Notes under the pieces: generated by a model
What the model was told of the DNA's origin: nothing
What the model saw: the letters and a program-made list of their open reading frames with translations, nothing else
Databases searched by the model: none
Shown: piece by piece, positions 8,801 to 20,081 of the stretch
Layout of the letters: each line of letters begins with the position of its first letter
Position numbering within the stretch: position 1 is the stretch's first letter
Assembly: GCA_963755085.1 (NCBI GenBank)
Contig: CAVWIN010000008.1
Coordinates: 1 to 64,000 of the forward strand
Direction: 5' to 3'
Source: JACVRM01 sp963755085
Lineage (GTDB): Bacteria; Actinomycetota; Thermoleophilia; Gaiellales; Gaiellaceae
DNA: 64,000 nt
Made by a program: the position numbers and the translations under genes

Positions 8801-11624
8801 GTGACCTGCACCTACACGAACACCAAGCAGGCGACGATCACGGTCAAGAAGGTCACCGACCCGGCGGGTGCTCAGCAGTCGTTCGGGTTCTCGGGCGACA
8901 TCACGGCCTCGCTGTCGGACGGCCAGTCGGCCAACAGTTCGGTTGCTCCGGGCACCTACCACGTGACCGAGGCGGCGACCGCCGGCTGGGATCTGACCGA
9001 CATCAGCTGCGACAACGCCAACTCCAGCGGGAACAAGGCCACCGGCGTCGCGACCTTCGTGGTCACCGCCGGCCAGCACGTGACCTGCACCTACACGAAC
9101 ACCAAGCAGGCGACGATCACGGTCAAGAAGGTCACCGACCCGGCGGGTGCTCAGCAGTCGTTCGGGTTCTCGGGCGACATCACGGCCTCGCTGTCGGACG
9201 GCCAGTCGGCCAACAGTTCGGTTGCTCCGGGCACCTACCACGTGACCGAGGCGGCGACCGCCGGCTGGGATCTGACCGACATCAGCTGCGACAACGCCAA
9301 CTCCAGCGGGAACACGGCCACCGGCGTCGCGACCTTCGTGGTCACCGCCGGCCAGCACGTGACCTGCACCTACACGAACACCAAGGTCGGATCGATCACC
9401 GTTGTGAAGACCGCCGTCGGCGGAAACGACTCGTTCTCCTTCACGACCTCGACCAACCTCGCTCCGGCGGCGCTTCGCTCTCCAGACCGTCAACGGCACG
9501 GCGCAGAAGGTCTACAACGACCTCCTGCCGGGCACGTACACCGTGACGGAGAACGACACGCCCGGCTGGAAGTTCATGAGCCTCAACTGCACCGACCAGA
9601 ACGGGGTCTCGACGAACGATCAGACGGCGACGATCGTTCTGGCCGCCGATGAGGACGTGATCTGCACCTACACGAACGCGAAGCTCGGCTCGATCGAAGT
9701 CGTGAAGCACACCAACGGTGGCGATGGGACGTTCGCGTACGCCGGCAGCGGCGACGGCGTCGACTCGAGCTTCCAGATCGCGACATCGAGCGGCACCGGC
9801 GCAAAGGCCTTCGACGGCCTGGCAGCGGGCTCGTACTCGATCACCGAGAGCCAAATGCCTGCTGGTTGGCAGTTCGACAGCCTCGACTGCGGTGATGCCA
9901 GCGGCGTCTCGACCAACGAGAGGACGGCGACGATCGCGCTGGCCGCCGGCGAGAACGTCACCTGCACGTACACGAACTCGAAGCTCCCGACGATCAAGGT
10001 GATCAAGACGCTCGTCCCGTCGACCGACGATGGCACGTTCAACTTCGCGATCGACGGACAGACGTTCGACAACGGCGGCGACGGCTATGGAGACGGTGGC
10101 CACACCGACGCGATCTCGGTCGGGCTCGGCGACCACACGGTCTCCGAGACCGGCAACGGCCCGACGCAGAACGCCGACTACGTGTCGAGCTTCGTCTGCA
10201 CGAGCGGCGAGTCGCAGGTCGCGGCCGGCAACGGAACCACGATCGGCCTGTCGAACCTCCAGGCCGGTGAGGATGTCGTCTGCACGTTCACGAACAGCAG
10301 GCGGCCGACGATCACGGTCAACAAGGTGGTACTTCCGTCGACTGACCCCGGGACGTTCGACTTCACGATCGACCCGGGCGAGGGCCAGTTGCTGCTCGAC
10401 AACCACAACAGCGGCTATGGGAACGGCGGCTCGACCGGCCAGGTCAACGTGACGACCGGCGACCACACGATCACAGAGTCGGGCCACGGCAACACCAGCG
10501 CGTCCGATTACGCGAGCGCGTGGAGCTGTAGCACGAAGCAGTCCGGAAGCGGAACTGCAATCAGCCTTTCGAACCTGCAATACGGCGACCAGGTGGTCTG
10601 TACCTTCACGAACACGAGGCTCGCCACGCTGATCGTCAAGAAGGTCGTCGACAACAGCAACGGCGGCGGCTCGAAGCAGCCTGGCGACTTCACGATCCAC
10701 GTCAGCACGGCCGGCCTCGATCTGCCCAATAGCCCGAAGCCCGGTTCGAGCTCCGGCACGACGTACGGGCACCTGCTGCCGGGCACGTACAAGGTGAGCG
10801 AAGACCCGGTCTCCGGCTACAGCTTGACGGGAATCAGCGGCTGTCTGGCGGACGGCTCGATCATCCTCGCGGCCGGTCAAACTGCCACCTGCACGCTCAC
10901 CAACACGAGCGCGGCGCCGCCGCCGCCTCCGCCGCCGCCGCCGCCGGCACCGAAGGTGGACATCCAGATCACGAAGAAGGCGACGCCGAACCCTGCAACG
11001 CTCGGTAACCGCGTGACCTGGACGATGGTGGTCACCAACAACGGCCCCGACGGCGCGACCGGCGTCACCGTGGCCGATCCGCTCCCGGCCGGCACGAGCT
11101 TCGTCTCGGTGGCGACCTCACAGGGGTCGTGCACCGGCGGCGCGCTCATCAGCTGCCAGCTCGGAAGCATGCCGGTCGGCACGTCGGTGACGATCACGCT
11201 CGTCACGAGGGCCACCGCGACCGGGACGCTCACGAACACGGCCACCACGGTCGCGAACGAGCCGGAGACGAACTCGGCCAACAACACGGCGACCGCCTCG
11301 ACCGTCGTGAAGGGAGCATTCGTTCCGAAGGTCGTGTACTGCACAGCGCTGGTCGTGTCGCCGAAGTCGATCTTCGTCGGCAGGCGGAGCCTTCTGACGA
11401 TGAAGGTCTCCCAGCACGGCAAGGCAGTGGCAGGGATCCGCGTGCGGATCAAGGGGTCGACGGTCAGCATCGTGACCAAGCCCTCGAACAGCAGGGGCCT
11501 GATCGGACAGCATGTTCAGCCGAAGAAGGCCGGGATCCTGGTGTTCACTCCGATCGCCAAGAAGAGCTGCAGCAACCCGAGAATCGGAGTGATCGGTGTA
11601 CTCACGCCGCCGGTGACCGGGTAG
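5885..11624 (+). CDS. Giant surface repeat protein (prealbumin-like/DUF11 type), one frameshift
   Basis: The gene would encode about 1,912 residues. I chose ATG 5885 over GTG 5870. The N-terminus is a basic region and membrane/signal segment (RRRKSRRWW, then a hydrophobic stretch). A unique ectodomain of about 270 residues follows. Then come some fifteen beta-sandwich repeats of about 90-100 residues ending in T(C/Y)T(F/Y)TNTK or similar. Five of these (7991-9385) are near-identical. A proline run (10920-10950), a DUF11 domain (10960-11310) and a final Ig-like domain close the protein. There is no LPXTG motif. One extra base within 9470-9473 shifts the frame; removing it joins LAPAA to FALQTVNGTAQKVYNDLL with full repeat homology. 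A cell-surface adhesin or stalk role is inferred. Confidence 0.8.
7991..9385 (+). repeat. five tandem 279-bp coding repeats
   Basis: Units start at 7991, 8270, 8549, 8828 and 9107. Each encodes 93 residues beginning QATITVKKVTDPAGAQQ. The only difference I noticed is AAG to ACG (Lys to Thr) in the last unit, so the array was recently amplified or is kept uniform by recombination. Confidence 0.95.
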
Positions 11625-11676
11625 CGGAGACACAAGGGCTGGTGCACGACGTGCATCCGTAACCGCACCACGAGCA

Positions 11677-11708
11677 CGACTGGACGGGCCTCACGGCCCG
11701 TCCAGTCG
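11677..11708 (+). terminator. 14-bp hairpin after the giant surface gene
   Basis: CGACTGGACGGGCC, loop tcac, then GGCCCGTCCAGTCG lies 53 bases after the stop codon of the plus-strand repeat gene. It has no long T tract. Confidence 0.7.
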
Positions 11709-11869
11709 TTGGTCGTCGATCGGGCCCTCGACAGCGCGAAGGAATGAACCGGACTCTCGGCGTGGTCTGTGTTCGGTTCAAGTGCAATCCCTGAGCCGCG
11801 AACCCCGGGCTGACCGCGCGCCAGGTGGCGAGGGTCAGGCACCGCCTGACTGCGCTTACGCGCCGGCCA

Positions 11870-12679
11870 GGGCCGCATTGCGCGTCCCACGTCCGGCGCA
11901 GCATCGCCCGCGGCGCGAAGCGCCCGGCGAAGGTGAGGAAGCTGTAAGAGCGGGCCGACCACGTCGACCGTGCGACCACGGTCGTAGGCGCGAAGCGCCG
12001 GCCGGTACGGCAGACCTCGTCGGGCTGCAGGTGTGGGAACCGGCGCTCGGGTGCCTCGCTCCCCGCGACCGCCCGAGAACTAGGTAGCTGATGAAGCCCG
12101 GCGCTGACCGGCAGTCATCGCGCACGCTTCGTGCGAGCGCGGCAGTTCGATACCGGAGCCCGACCGGCGCAACTCCTCGGCGAGGGCCTCCGAGAAGCTG
12201 AGCACGAATGCCTTGCTCGCCGCGTACGCGGCGAAGTAGGGCATCGGCTGGAACGCCATCTGGGAGGCGACGTTGATCACGCCCCCACGTCGCCGCTCAA
12301 CCATGGCCGGGAGCAGCCCGCGCGTCAGCGCGACGACGGCCTCCACGTTGAGACGCACGAGGTCGCGCTCGCGTTCCGGCGGCACCCCGGTGAAGGGGCC
12401 GTAGATCGCGAGGCCCGCGTTGTTCACGAGCAGCTCGACCTCACGCTCGCCAGCGTTCCTCAGCAGCATGTCGACGCCTTCGGTGGTCGAGAGGTCGGCC
12501 ACCAGCGGCTCCAGTCGCCCACCGTCCCGCTCGACCTCGTCGGCGAGGGCGCGCAGGCGGTCCTCGCGGCGCGCCACGGCCAGCACCGGGTACCCGCGGT
12601 CGGCGAGCGCGCGGGCGAACTCCCGGCCCAGCCCGGACGAGGCGCCCGTGACCACCGCCCAACCCCGCCGCCCGTTCAC
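11870..12679 (-). pseudogene. Decayed short-chain dehydrogenase/reductase
   Basis: From GTG 12679 (AAAGGA upstream) the frame encodes a good SDR N-terminal two-thirds: cofactor motif TGASSGLG, NNAG, an S residue in INVASQM, and YAASK. After residue about 175 the frame is lost. The missing C-terminus is still legible downstream in other frames: VAGSEAPERRFPHLQPDEV, LRAYDRGRTVDV, then LTFAGRFAPRAMLRRTW near 11880. Several indels therefore break a once normal protein of about 265 residues. Either the gene is dead or this stretch has sequence errors. Confidence 0.7.
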
Positions 12680-13033
12680 ACCGTGTCCTTTTGTCTGCCG
12701 TTGGGTGCTCGACTGCCCCATCTTCCTCAGCTCCGATCCTGTTCTCGTCGTGCCCGTTTCGGCCGCATGCTACGACGTCGCCCTCTGCTGCCCGGCGAGG
12801 CGCGCCTCGGCGAGCGGGGTCTGCTCCAGCTGCTCGTTCTCGCAACCGCCGGCGTCGCCCAGCACATCGCGTCGGCCGTCGCGCCTGAGCCGTCCCGTCC
12901 GCTGGACAGGCAACGCGCCGGAACGCTAGACGGCTTGCCACGCGGACTCGCGCGTCACGCATCCCCACTTCGGGGGTGTCGCTCCGTGACGAAATCGACG
13001 ATCTCCGTCCTGTCACCCGAAAGGAGACCCCCA
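12680..13033 (+). other. gene-free spacer
   Basis: I find no convincing gene here. The plus frame is open but has no family features. It holds a short hairpin (CCCC-acttc-GGGG near 12963-12975) and the AAGGAG ribosome site of the next gene. Promoters for the divergent SDR remnant and the small secreted protein must lie here, but no clear -35/-10 pair stands out. Confidence 0.4.
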
Positions 13034-13522
13034 ATGGTCCGTCACGCCCCTCTCTTGATCGCCCTCGTCACGCTCGCCGTCGCGGCGAGCGCTGCGTCTG
13101 CCTCCAAGGGCGGGTCCGGCGCCGGCACGACTTCGTCGAGCATCGCCATCGCGTCCGTTAACGGCACGACGATGGCCGCCTCGACGCAATCGCCGACCTT
13201 GAAGCTCGGCGACAGCCTGAAGTTCGCCACGACCGTCGGATCGACGGCCGGCTACGAGTACCCGATGGTCGATCTGCAGTGCTACCAGGACGTGAACGGC
13301 GACGGCAAGGTCGACACGAGCCTGCTCGGCCCCGACGTCGTCTTCACCTCGCTCGACACGCCCGACGCCACGTTCACGCTCGGCGGTTACTCGTCGATCT
13401 GGACGCTGCGCGGCGGCGGGCCCGCAACCTGTCTCGCGAACCTCGACGCCTACGGCTGGAAGGGCGGGAAAGAGTCGATCCGGGTTCTGGCCGGCACCGG
13501 AAACTGGCTCGCCGCCGGTTAG
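13034..13522 (+). CDS. Small secreted protein of unknown function
   Basis: A 162-residue protein starts at ATG 13034 with AAGGAG seven bases upstream, although the frame stays open far upstream. The signal peptide is about residues 1-23 (MVRHAPLLIALVTLAVAASA). The mature part is polar with beta-strand character, contains DVNGDGKVDTS (a calcium-binding-like loop) and has two cysteines. I recognise no family. A terminator follows. Confidence 0.7.
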   Translation: MVRHAPLLIALVTLAVAASAASASKGGSGAGTTSSSIAIASVNGTTMAASTQSPTLKLGDSLKFATTVGSTAGYEYPMVDLQCYQDVNGDGKVDTSLLGPDVVFTSLDTPDATFTLGGYSSIWTLRGGGPATCLANLDAYGWKGGKESIRVLAGTGNWLAAG

Positions 13523-13561
13523 CGACAGCTAAATCGTCCCCGACCGCTACTCCTCATTCGA

Positions 13562-13595
13562 AGAAGGCCCGGATCCTCGATGATCCGGGCCTTCT
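13562..13595 (+). terminator. bidirectional-looking hairpin between convergent genes
   Basis: AGAAGGCCCGGATC, loop ctcgat, GATCCGGGCCTTCT. This 14-bp perfect stem sits between the small secreted gene (plus) and the next minus-strand gene, so it can serve both directions. Confidence 0.75.
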
Positions 13596-13623
13596 GCCGT
13601 GCGACCTCCGGCGTAGCTCGGCT

Positions 13624-14103
13624 TCAGCGCCTTTTCATGATGAAGTGCCAAGTCGCGGAGCCGGTGTCGCTTGCGCTGGTCCTCGAGACACCATTCACGC
13701 GACCAATCACCTCGACGCTCCCAATCCTGGGCAGCGCCGTGCGGCCGACCTTGCTCGGGCGAAGAGTGACCTTCGTTGCCCGATTCGCTCGTAGCCTCGC
13801 GGATGCGGTGGCAATCACCACGAGCTTGTCGGCGGCAGCGCCGGTGAGGTTCGGCTGAACGGCCCGCGCCGGAACCAGCGCGACAGTCGTAGTGCTGCAC
13901 GATCGCCGGCAGGTAACAACCTCGACGAATCTCCCGTTCAGCATGTCCTTGATCGTCTGCTTCGTCGAGACGTTGACTACTAGGAGGGAAGACACCCGCG
14001 CCGCAGCGCCGGTCCCGACCATAGCCATGGCGACGAGCCCGACCGACCCCAACAGCACGACGCCAAGGACGATGCGCCTTCTAATTCGATACCCGGTGCT
14101 CAT
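13624..14103 (-). CDS. Membrane-anchored or exported protein of unknown function
   Basis: A 159-residue protein starts at ATG 14103 behind AAAGGGG. A basic N-terminus (TGYRIRRR) and one hydrophobic segment (residues about 11-32) suggest an anchored or secreted product. The rest is Ala/Val/Arg-rich with two cysteines close together (TCRRSCSTTT), and I recognise no domain. It lies downstream of, and on the same strand as, the broken giant repeat gene but is separated from it by a terminator hairpin. Confidence 0.65.
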   Translation of the reverse strand: MSTGYRIRRRIVLGVVLLGSVGLVAMAMVGTGAAARVSSLLVVNVSTKQTIKDMLNGRFVEVVTCRRSCSTTTVALVPARAVQPNLTGAAADKLVVIATASARLRANRATKVTLRPSKVGRTALPRIGSVEVIGRVNGVSRTSASDTGSATWHFIMKRR

Positions 14104-14158
14104 AACGACCCCTTTGTATTGATCGGTCAGAGAATCTAGCTAGCCGCTACCGAGACGG

Positions 14159-14184
14159 GAGGGCCCGGCTGTTGCCGGGCCCTC
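14159..14184 (-). terminator. hairpin after the minus-strand repeat gene
   Basis: GAGGGCCCGGC, loop tgtt, GCCGGGCCCTC lies 40 bases beyond the TAG stop (14224-14226) of the large minus-strand gene. Confidence 0.7.
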
Positions 14185-14223
14185 CGCGTCATCGTCGTTC
14201 GACTGCCGTCGTTTCGTTAACTC

Positions 14224-17200
14224 CTACGGCAGGATGTCCCAGAACACGTAGTTCGCGATCGCTCTGGCGGTCTTGCTGTCCGCCGACGTGCCCGGCGTGA
14301 ACAGGCCGCTGTCTCCCGCGCTATTGAAGGAGGCAGCCTGCTGCTGGGCGGTCTTGATTGCGTTTACGTTCGTCCCGCAGTACGCGGCCTCCCAGGCGGC
14401 GAACGCTGCCGCTGCTCGGCACGGTGCCGAACGCAGCTGCGTTCAGCTCGGCCGCGATCAGCTGCTGCAGGAGCTGCATCCTCGCCTGGTCGAGCGCGGA
14501 CCGCTTCTGGCTCCGGTGGACGTCTTGGAGATGTCGCTCCAGAAGGCGCCCATCAGCTTGCCGAGGGTGTCGATCGGCCTGACCGCAGAGGCGTCGTGTC
14601 GCCGATACCGCCACTCCGGCAACACCCGCCGAAGTCGTGCCCGAAGCCGGTGCCGCCGAACCAGGCGATATTCGCCAGCTGCGGGTGCGTGGCCCAGAAG
14701 CCCTGCGTGCGGGTCACGCCCTGACCGGTGTTCTCGAACACACAGGTGACCGTGTCGCCGTTCTTCAGGGTGATAGTGGCGGTCTGCGTGTTCAGGTCGC
14801 CGACGCCTGTGCTGCCACCGCTACCGGTGACCGTGCAGTTGAACGGCGTGGTCGGGATCAGTGGAGCCACCGATTCCGGTGAGCACCCAGCCGAGCGGCA
14901 CGAGCTCCTTCACCGAGTACGAGCCGGCATTGAGCGGCGTCTGGGTGTTCTGACTGGCCGCCACCCAACGAGAAGCCGATGTAGCCCGTCCCTGTCGTCT
15001 GGAAGGAGAACATCGTCGATGTGGTGGTCCCCTTGACGATCTTCTGGACGATGATCGTTCCGGGGATGGTCGTTGTTGGTCAGCGTGCAGGTCTTGTTCT
15101 GACCGACCGCCACCGTGACCACTCCAGAGCTGTTGCAGTCACCGGAGAAGCCGTCGAAGTGGTACCCGGAGGGGCCACCCGTCTCCGACGCGGTGAACGA
15201 GCCCGCGTTGACGGTGTAGGTCGTCCCGGTCTCCGAGCCCGCCTGCGGCGAACCCGTGACCTCGTTCGCACCCGACTTCAGGTGGATCGACCAGGCCGAC
15301 GCCAACGCCGTGCCACCGTTGTCGTTGATCACATGCTTGATCACCTTCACGGTCGGCGCGATGTCGTTGTTGGTCAGCGTGCACGTCTTGTTCTCACCGA
15401 CCGCCACCGTGACCACTCCAGAGCTGTTGCAGTCACCGGAGAAGCCATCGAAGTGGTAACCCGACGGCGCACCCGTCTCCGACGCGGTGTACGTACCCGC
15501 CGGAACCGTGTACGTCGTCCCGGTCTCCGAACCCGCAGCCGGCGACCCGCTCACTTCAGCAGGCGTCGAGTTCTGCAGGTGGATCGACCAGTCGGCCGCC
15601 ACGTTCGTGCCACCGTTGTCGTTGATCACATGCTTGATCACCTTCACGGTCGGCGCGATGTCGTTGTTGGTCAGCGTGCACGTCTTGTTCTCACCGACCG
15701 CCACCGTGACCACTCCAGAGCTGTTGCAGTCACCGGAGAAGCCATCGAAGTGGTAACCCGACGGCGCACCCGTCTCCGACGCGGTGTACGTACCCGCCGG
15801 AACCGTGTACGTCGTCCCGGTCTCCGAACCCGCAGCCGGCGACCCGCTCACTTCAGCAGGCGTCGAGTTCTGCAGGTGGATCGACCAGTCGGCCGCCACG
15901 TTCGTGCCACCGTTGTCGTTGATCACATGCTTGATCACCTTCACGGTCGCCGCGATGTCGTTGTTGGTCAGCGTGCACGTCTTGTTCTCACCGACCGCCA
16001 CCGTGACCACTCCAGAGCTGTTGCAGTCACCGGAGAAGCCATCGAAGTGGTAACCCGACGGCGCACCCGTCTCCGACGCGGTGAACGAACCCGCGTTGAC
16101 GCGTGTAGGTCGTGCCCGTCTCCGAGCCCGCCTGCGGCGAACCCGTGACCTCGTTCGCACCCGACTTCAGGTGGATCGACCAGTCGGCCGCCACGTTCGT
16201 GCCACCGTTGTCGTTGATCACATGCTTGATCACCTTCACGGTCGGCGCGATGTCGTTGTTGGTCAGCGTGCACGTCTTGTTCTCACCGACCGCCACCGTG
16301 ACCACTCCAGAGCTGTTGCAGTCACCGGAGAAGCCATCGAAGTGGTAACCCGACGGCGCACCCGTCTCCGACGCGGTGTACGTACCCGCCGGAACCGTGT
16401 ACGTCGTCCCGGTCTCCGAACCCGCAGCCGGCGACCCGCTCACTTCAGCAGGCGTCGAGTTCTGCAGGTGGATCGACCAGTCGGCCGCCACGTTCGTGCC
16501 ACCGTTGTCGTTGATCACATGCTTGATCACCTTCACGGTCGCCGCGATGTCGTTGTTGGTCAGCGTGCACGTCTTGTTCTCACCGACCGCCACCGTGACC
16601 ACTCCAGAGCTGTTGCAGTCACCGGAGAAGCCATCGAAGTGGTAACCCGACGGCGCACCCGTCTCCGACGCGGTGTACGTACCCGCCGGAACCGTGTACG
16701 TCGTCCCGGTCTCCGAACCCGCAGCCGGCGACCCGCTCACTTCAGCAGGCGTCGAGTTCTGCAGGTGGATCGACCAGTCGGCCGCCACGTTCGTGCCACC
16801 GTTGTCGTTGATCACATGCTTGATCACCTTCACGGTCGGCGCGATGTCGTTGTTGGTCAGCGTGCACGTCTTGTTCTCACCGACCGCCACCGTGACCACT
16901 CCAGAGCTGTTGCAGTCACCGGAGAAGCCATCGAAGTGGTAACCCGACGGCGCACCCGTCTCCGACGCGGTGTACGTACCCGCACGGAACCGTGTACGTC
17001 GTCCCGGTCTCCGAACCCGCAGCCGGCGACCCGCTCGACTTCAGCAGGCGTCGAGTTCTGCAGGTGGATCGACCAGTCGGCCGCCACGTTCGTGCCACCG
17101 TTGTCGTTGATCACATGCTTGATCACCTTCACGGTCGGCGCGATGTCGTTGTTGGTCAGCGTGCACGTCTTGTTCTCACCGACCGCCACCGTGACCACTC

Positions 17201-20081
17201 CAGAGCTGTTGCAGTCACCGGAGAAGCCATCGAAGTGGTAACCCGACGGCGCACCCGTCTCCGACGCGGTGTACGTACCCGCCGGAACCGTGTACGTCGT
17301 CCCGGTCTCCGAACCCGCAGCCGGCGACCCGCTCACTTCAGCAGGCGTCGAGTTCTGCAGGTGGATCGACCAGTCGGCCGCCACGTTCGTGCCACCGTTG
17401 TCGTTGATCACATGCTTGATCACCTTCACGGTCGCCGCGATGTCGTTGTTGGTCAGCGTGCACGTCTTGTTCTCACCGACCGCCACCGTGACCACTCCAG
17501 AGCTGTTGCAGTCACCGGAGAAGCCATCGAAGTGGTAACCCGACGGCGCACCCGTCTCCGACGCGGTGAACGAACCCGCGTTGACGCTGTAGGTCGTGCC
17601 CGTCTCCGAGCCCGCCTGCGGCGAACCCGTGACCTCGTTCGCACCCGACTTCAGGTGGATCGACCAGTCGGCCGCCACGTTCGTGCCACCGTTGTCGTTG
17701 ATCACATGCTTGATCACGTGCAGCGTCGGCGCGACGTCGTTGTTGGTCAGCGTGCACGTCTTGGTCTCACCGACCGCCAGCGTGACCGACACCGCTCGAG
17801 TTGCAGTCACCCGAGAAGCCGTCGAAGGCGTACCCCGAAGGAGCACCCGTCTCCGAAGCCGTGTACGTGCCAGCGCCGGCACCGTGTACAGTCGTGCCCG
17901 GCGACTCGACGCCCGGCTGCGGCGAACCCGTGACCTCGTTCGCACCCGACTTCACATGAATCGACCAATCGGCGGCCACGTTCGTGCCGCCGTTGTCGTT
18001 GATCACGTGCTTGATCACGATGCACGTCGGCGCGATGTCGTTGTTGGTCAGCGTGCAGGTCTTGTTCTCACCGACCGCCAGCGTGACGACACCGCTCGAG
18101 TTGCAGTCACCCGAGAAGCCGTCGAAGGCGTAGCCCGAAGGGGCACCCGTCTCCGACACCGTGTACGTGCCCGGCGTCGACGGTGTACGGTCGTGCCCGG
18201 CGACTCGAGCCCGCCGGCGGCGAACCCGTCGACCTCGTTCGCACGCCGACTTCACGTGGATCGACCAATTGGCGGCCACGTTCGCTGCCACCGTTGTCGT
18301 TGATCACGTGCTTGATCACGTTCAGCGTCGGCGCGATGTCGTTGTTGGTCAGCGTGCAGGTCTTGGTCTGACCGAGCGACCACGGTGACCGAGCCGCTCG
18401 TGTCGCAGTCACCGGAGAAGCCGTCGAAGGTGTACCCCGAAGGGGCACCCGTCTCGCGAAGCGGTGTACGTGCCCGCCGTGCAGCGTGTACGCTCGTGCC
18501 CGGCGACTCAACGCCCGGCCTGCGGCGAACCCGTGACCTCGTTCGCACCCGACTCTCGACGTGGATCGACCAATCGCCGGCCACGTTGCGTGCCGCCGTT
18601 GTCGTTGATCACATGCTTGATCGACAACGCAGCGTTCCGGTTGCGGAGGCTGTCGAGGTAGGTACAGACCCAGCTGTCGGCTTCCTTAACGTTGATGTTA
18701 CGGCCGTACCGTGCGTGGTCGTAGTAGCCGAGCCGCCGTTGGCGCCAAACGGATCACCACCGTGCAGGAGACCAATCGAAGCCCCAGCCCGCCGGGATCG
18801 GCGTCTCGTTGACGAGCCCGTGTAGGCGAAGTTGCCCTGGAAGTCGAAGCCGTAGATGTTGGTGAAGACCTTGGTGTTCGCCGCACGTCCCGTCATCGAC
18901 GAGCGCTGAAGTTCGTGAGCGGCGCCGGCGAGGCCGTAAGCGGGAAGCTCGTGGAGCCTTCGGCGTCGCGTCCTTGATCACCGTGATCGAGGCCGGGAAG
19001 ATGACCGCGTCGCGCTCTGAGATCAGCGATCCTGGTTCCGCCGGACCCGTCGAGGCCGATCGAGCCGATGTGGTACGGCGACCCGAGATGGCGACCGCCG
19101 AGTTGCTCAGCACCCCAGTCGCTCCGGGTCGCGATGTGCGCCGCCCCACGCGATGCACCGGGTTCGCCAGTCGCGGTGAAGTTGATCGGATTCGCCGGGA
19201 CTTGTCGCCGGTGGAGAACGGCGACCGCCGAGATAGCGGGGCGTCGATGCCGGTGATCGTGCCCGCCGTAGCATCGTGAAGTACGCCGGCGCGACCGGCG
19301 TCACGCCGGCACCCGTCACATGCGGATCGTGCCGGGATCGGGATGGCAGTCGCGGCACCGCGCACGGCGTGACGCCGAGGCACGGATTCGCGTTTGCGAC
19401 GGTCCGGTCAAAGCGTCGTCAGGTAATCGATCGCGTGCTTGCCGCTCTTCGTCGTATCCCACTCGATAATCAGCGTGGTGCGTGCCAGCGAGCGACAGGT
19501 TGTCGATCGTCATGCGGAACGGGATGGAGTCGCCCTCGAAGTAGCTCGACTTGCTCGCACCGAGGTTGCCGTTCACCCAGTCGCTCGCAGTGGCGTCGCA
19601 CCCGTCCGGCTGGTGAGGGGGCCTGACCGTTCTCGCACTGGTCGAGGTTCGACCGACGGATTCGTGTCGGTGAAGCGTCGCTCGTCGCCGTAGCGTTCCC
19701 GGAGACCGTCTGCTGCGTCGCCGTCACCGTCGTACTCGGCGACGAAGTAGATCGGCAGCGGGAAGACGTCCTTGATCGTTCCCGCTCGCGTCGGCGACGG
19801 TCGCGTCGTGTGACCACGTCTCGACCCGACGGTGTCGTTGACGACGATGTGCACCGACTCGGCGGAGCCGTGTCGGTAGCACCGACCCAGCCGGCGCCCG
19901 TGAGCGTGACCGTCGCGCCCGGGTTGTAGTCGGCCTAGTCGCTCGTGATCGTCGGGCCAGCGCCCGAGCTGAAAGCACTCGAGCCTCCGAGAGCGACGCC
20001 AGCAAGAACGAACACGAGCAACGCTCTAAAGAGCCACCTCGCGCGGATGCCTCTCCGCGCCCTACCTAACTGTCTTGCCAC
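14224..20081 (-). pseudogene. Second giant surface repeat protein, heavily frameshifted
   Basis: The reconstructed gene begins at GTG 20081 behind GGAGGAGGA and would encode about 1,950 residues. It starts with a basic signal/anchor region (ARQLGRARRGIRARWLFRA) and then SGAGPTITSD, where the next codon is TAG in place of an expected Tyr. Its domains can be read only by hopping frames: VTLTGAGW, VHIVVNDTVGS, FPLPIYFVAEYD, SYFEGDSIPFRMTIDN. Twelve repeats of about 99 residues follow (KVIKHVINDNGG ... KTCTLTNND). The C-terminus is GFWATHPQLANIAW ... YVFWDILP. I count at least ten frame changes, most in 17.8-20.0 kb and 14.5-15.0 kb. Real decay or uncorrected indels are both possible. Confidence 0.75.
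15062..18622 (-). repeat. twelve tandem repeats of about 297 bp
   Basis: The marker ccgttgtcgttgatcac recurs at 15316, 15613, 15910, 16205, 16502, 16799, 17098, 17395, 17689, 17990, 18291 and 18596. The spacings are 297, 297, 295, 297, 297, 299, 297, 294, 301, 301 and 305. The central units are almost identical. The 294-bp unit has lost a codon in frame; the 295, 299, 301 and 305 spacings break the frame. Confidence 0.93.

Noticed and set aside
7991..9385. CRISPR-like regular array
   Set aside because: Units are 279 bp, coding, contiguous and without unique spacers.
9465..9480. Programmed ribosomal frameshift in the giant surface gene
   Set aside because: No slippery heptamer or strong downstream structure is visible, and an inserted base explains the break.
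7568..9499. Minus-strand open frame of 643 codons with perfect internal repeats
   Set aside because: It is the antisense of the five 279-bp repeats of the surface gene; the repeats explain the apparent structure.
12131..13033. Upstream part of the long open frame that ends with the small secreted gene
   Set aside because: It is antisense to the SDR gene and has no protein features. The signal peptide and AAGGAG place the real start at 13034.
15021..17933. Plus-strand open frames with repeats across the minus-strand array
   Set aside because: They mirror the 297-bp repeats. The sense frame carries prealbumin-type beta repeats and a signal peptide; the antisense does not.
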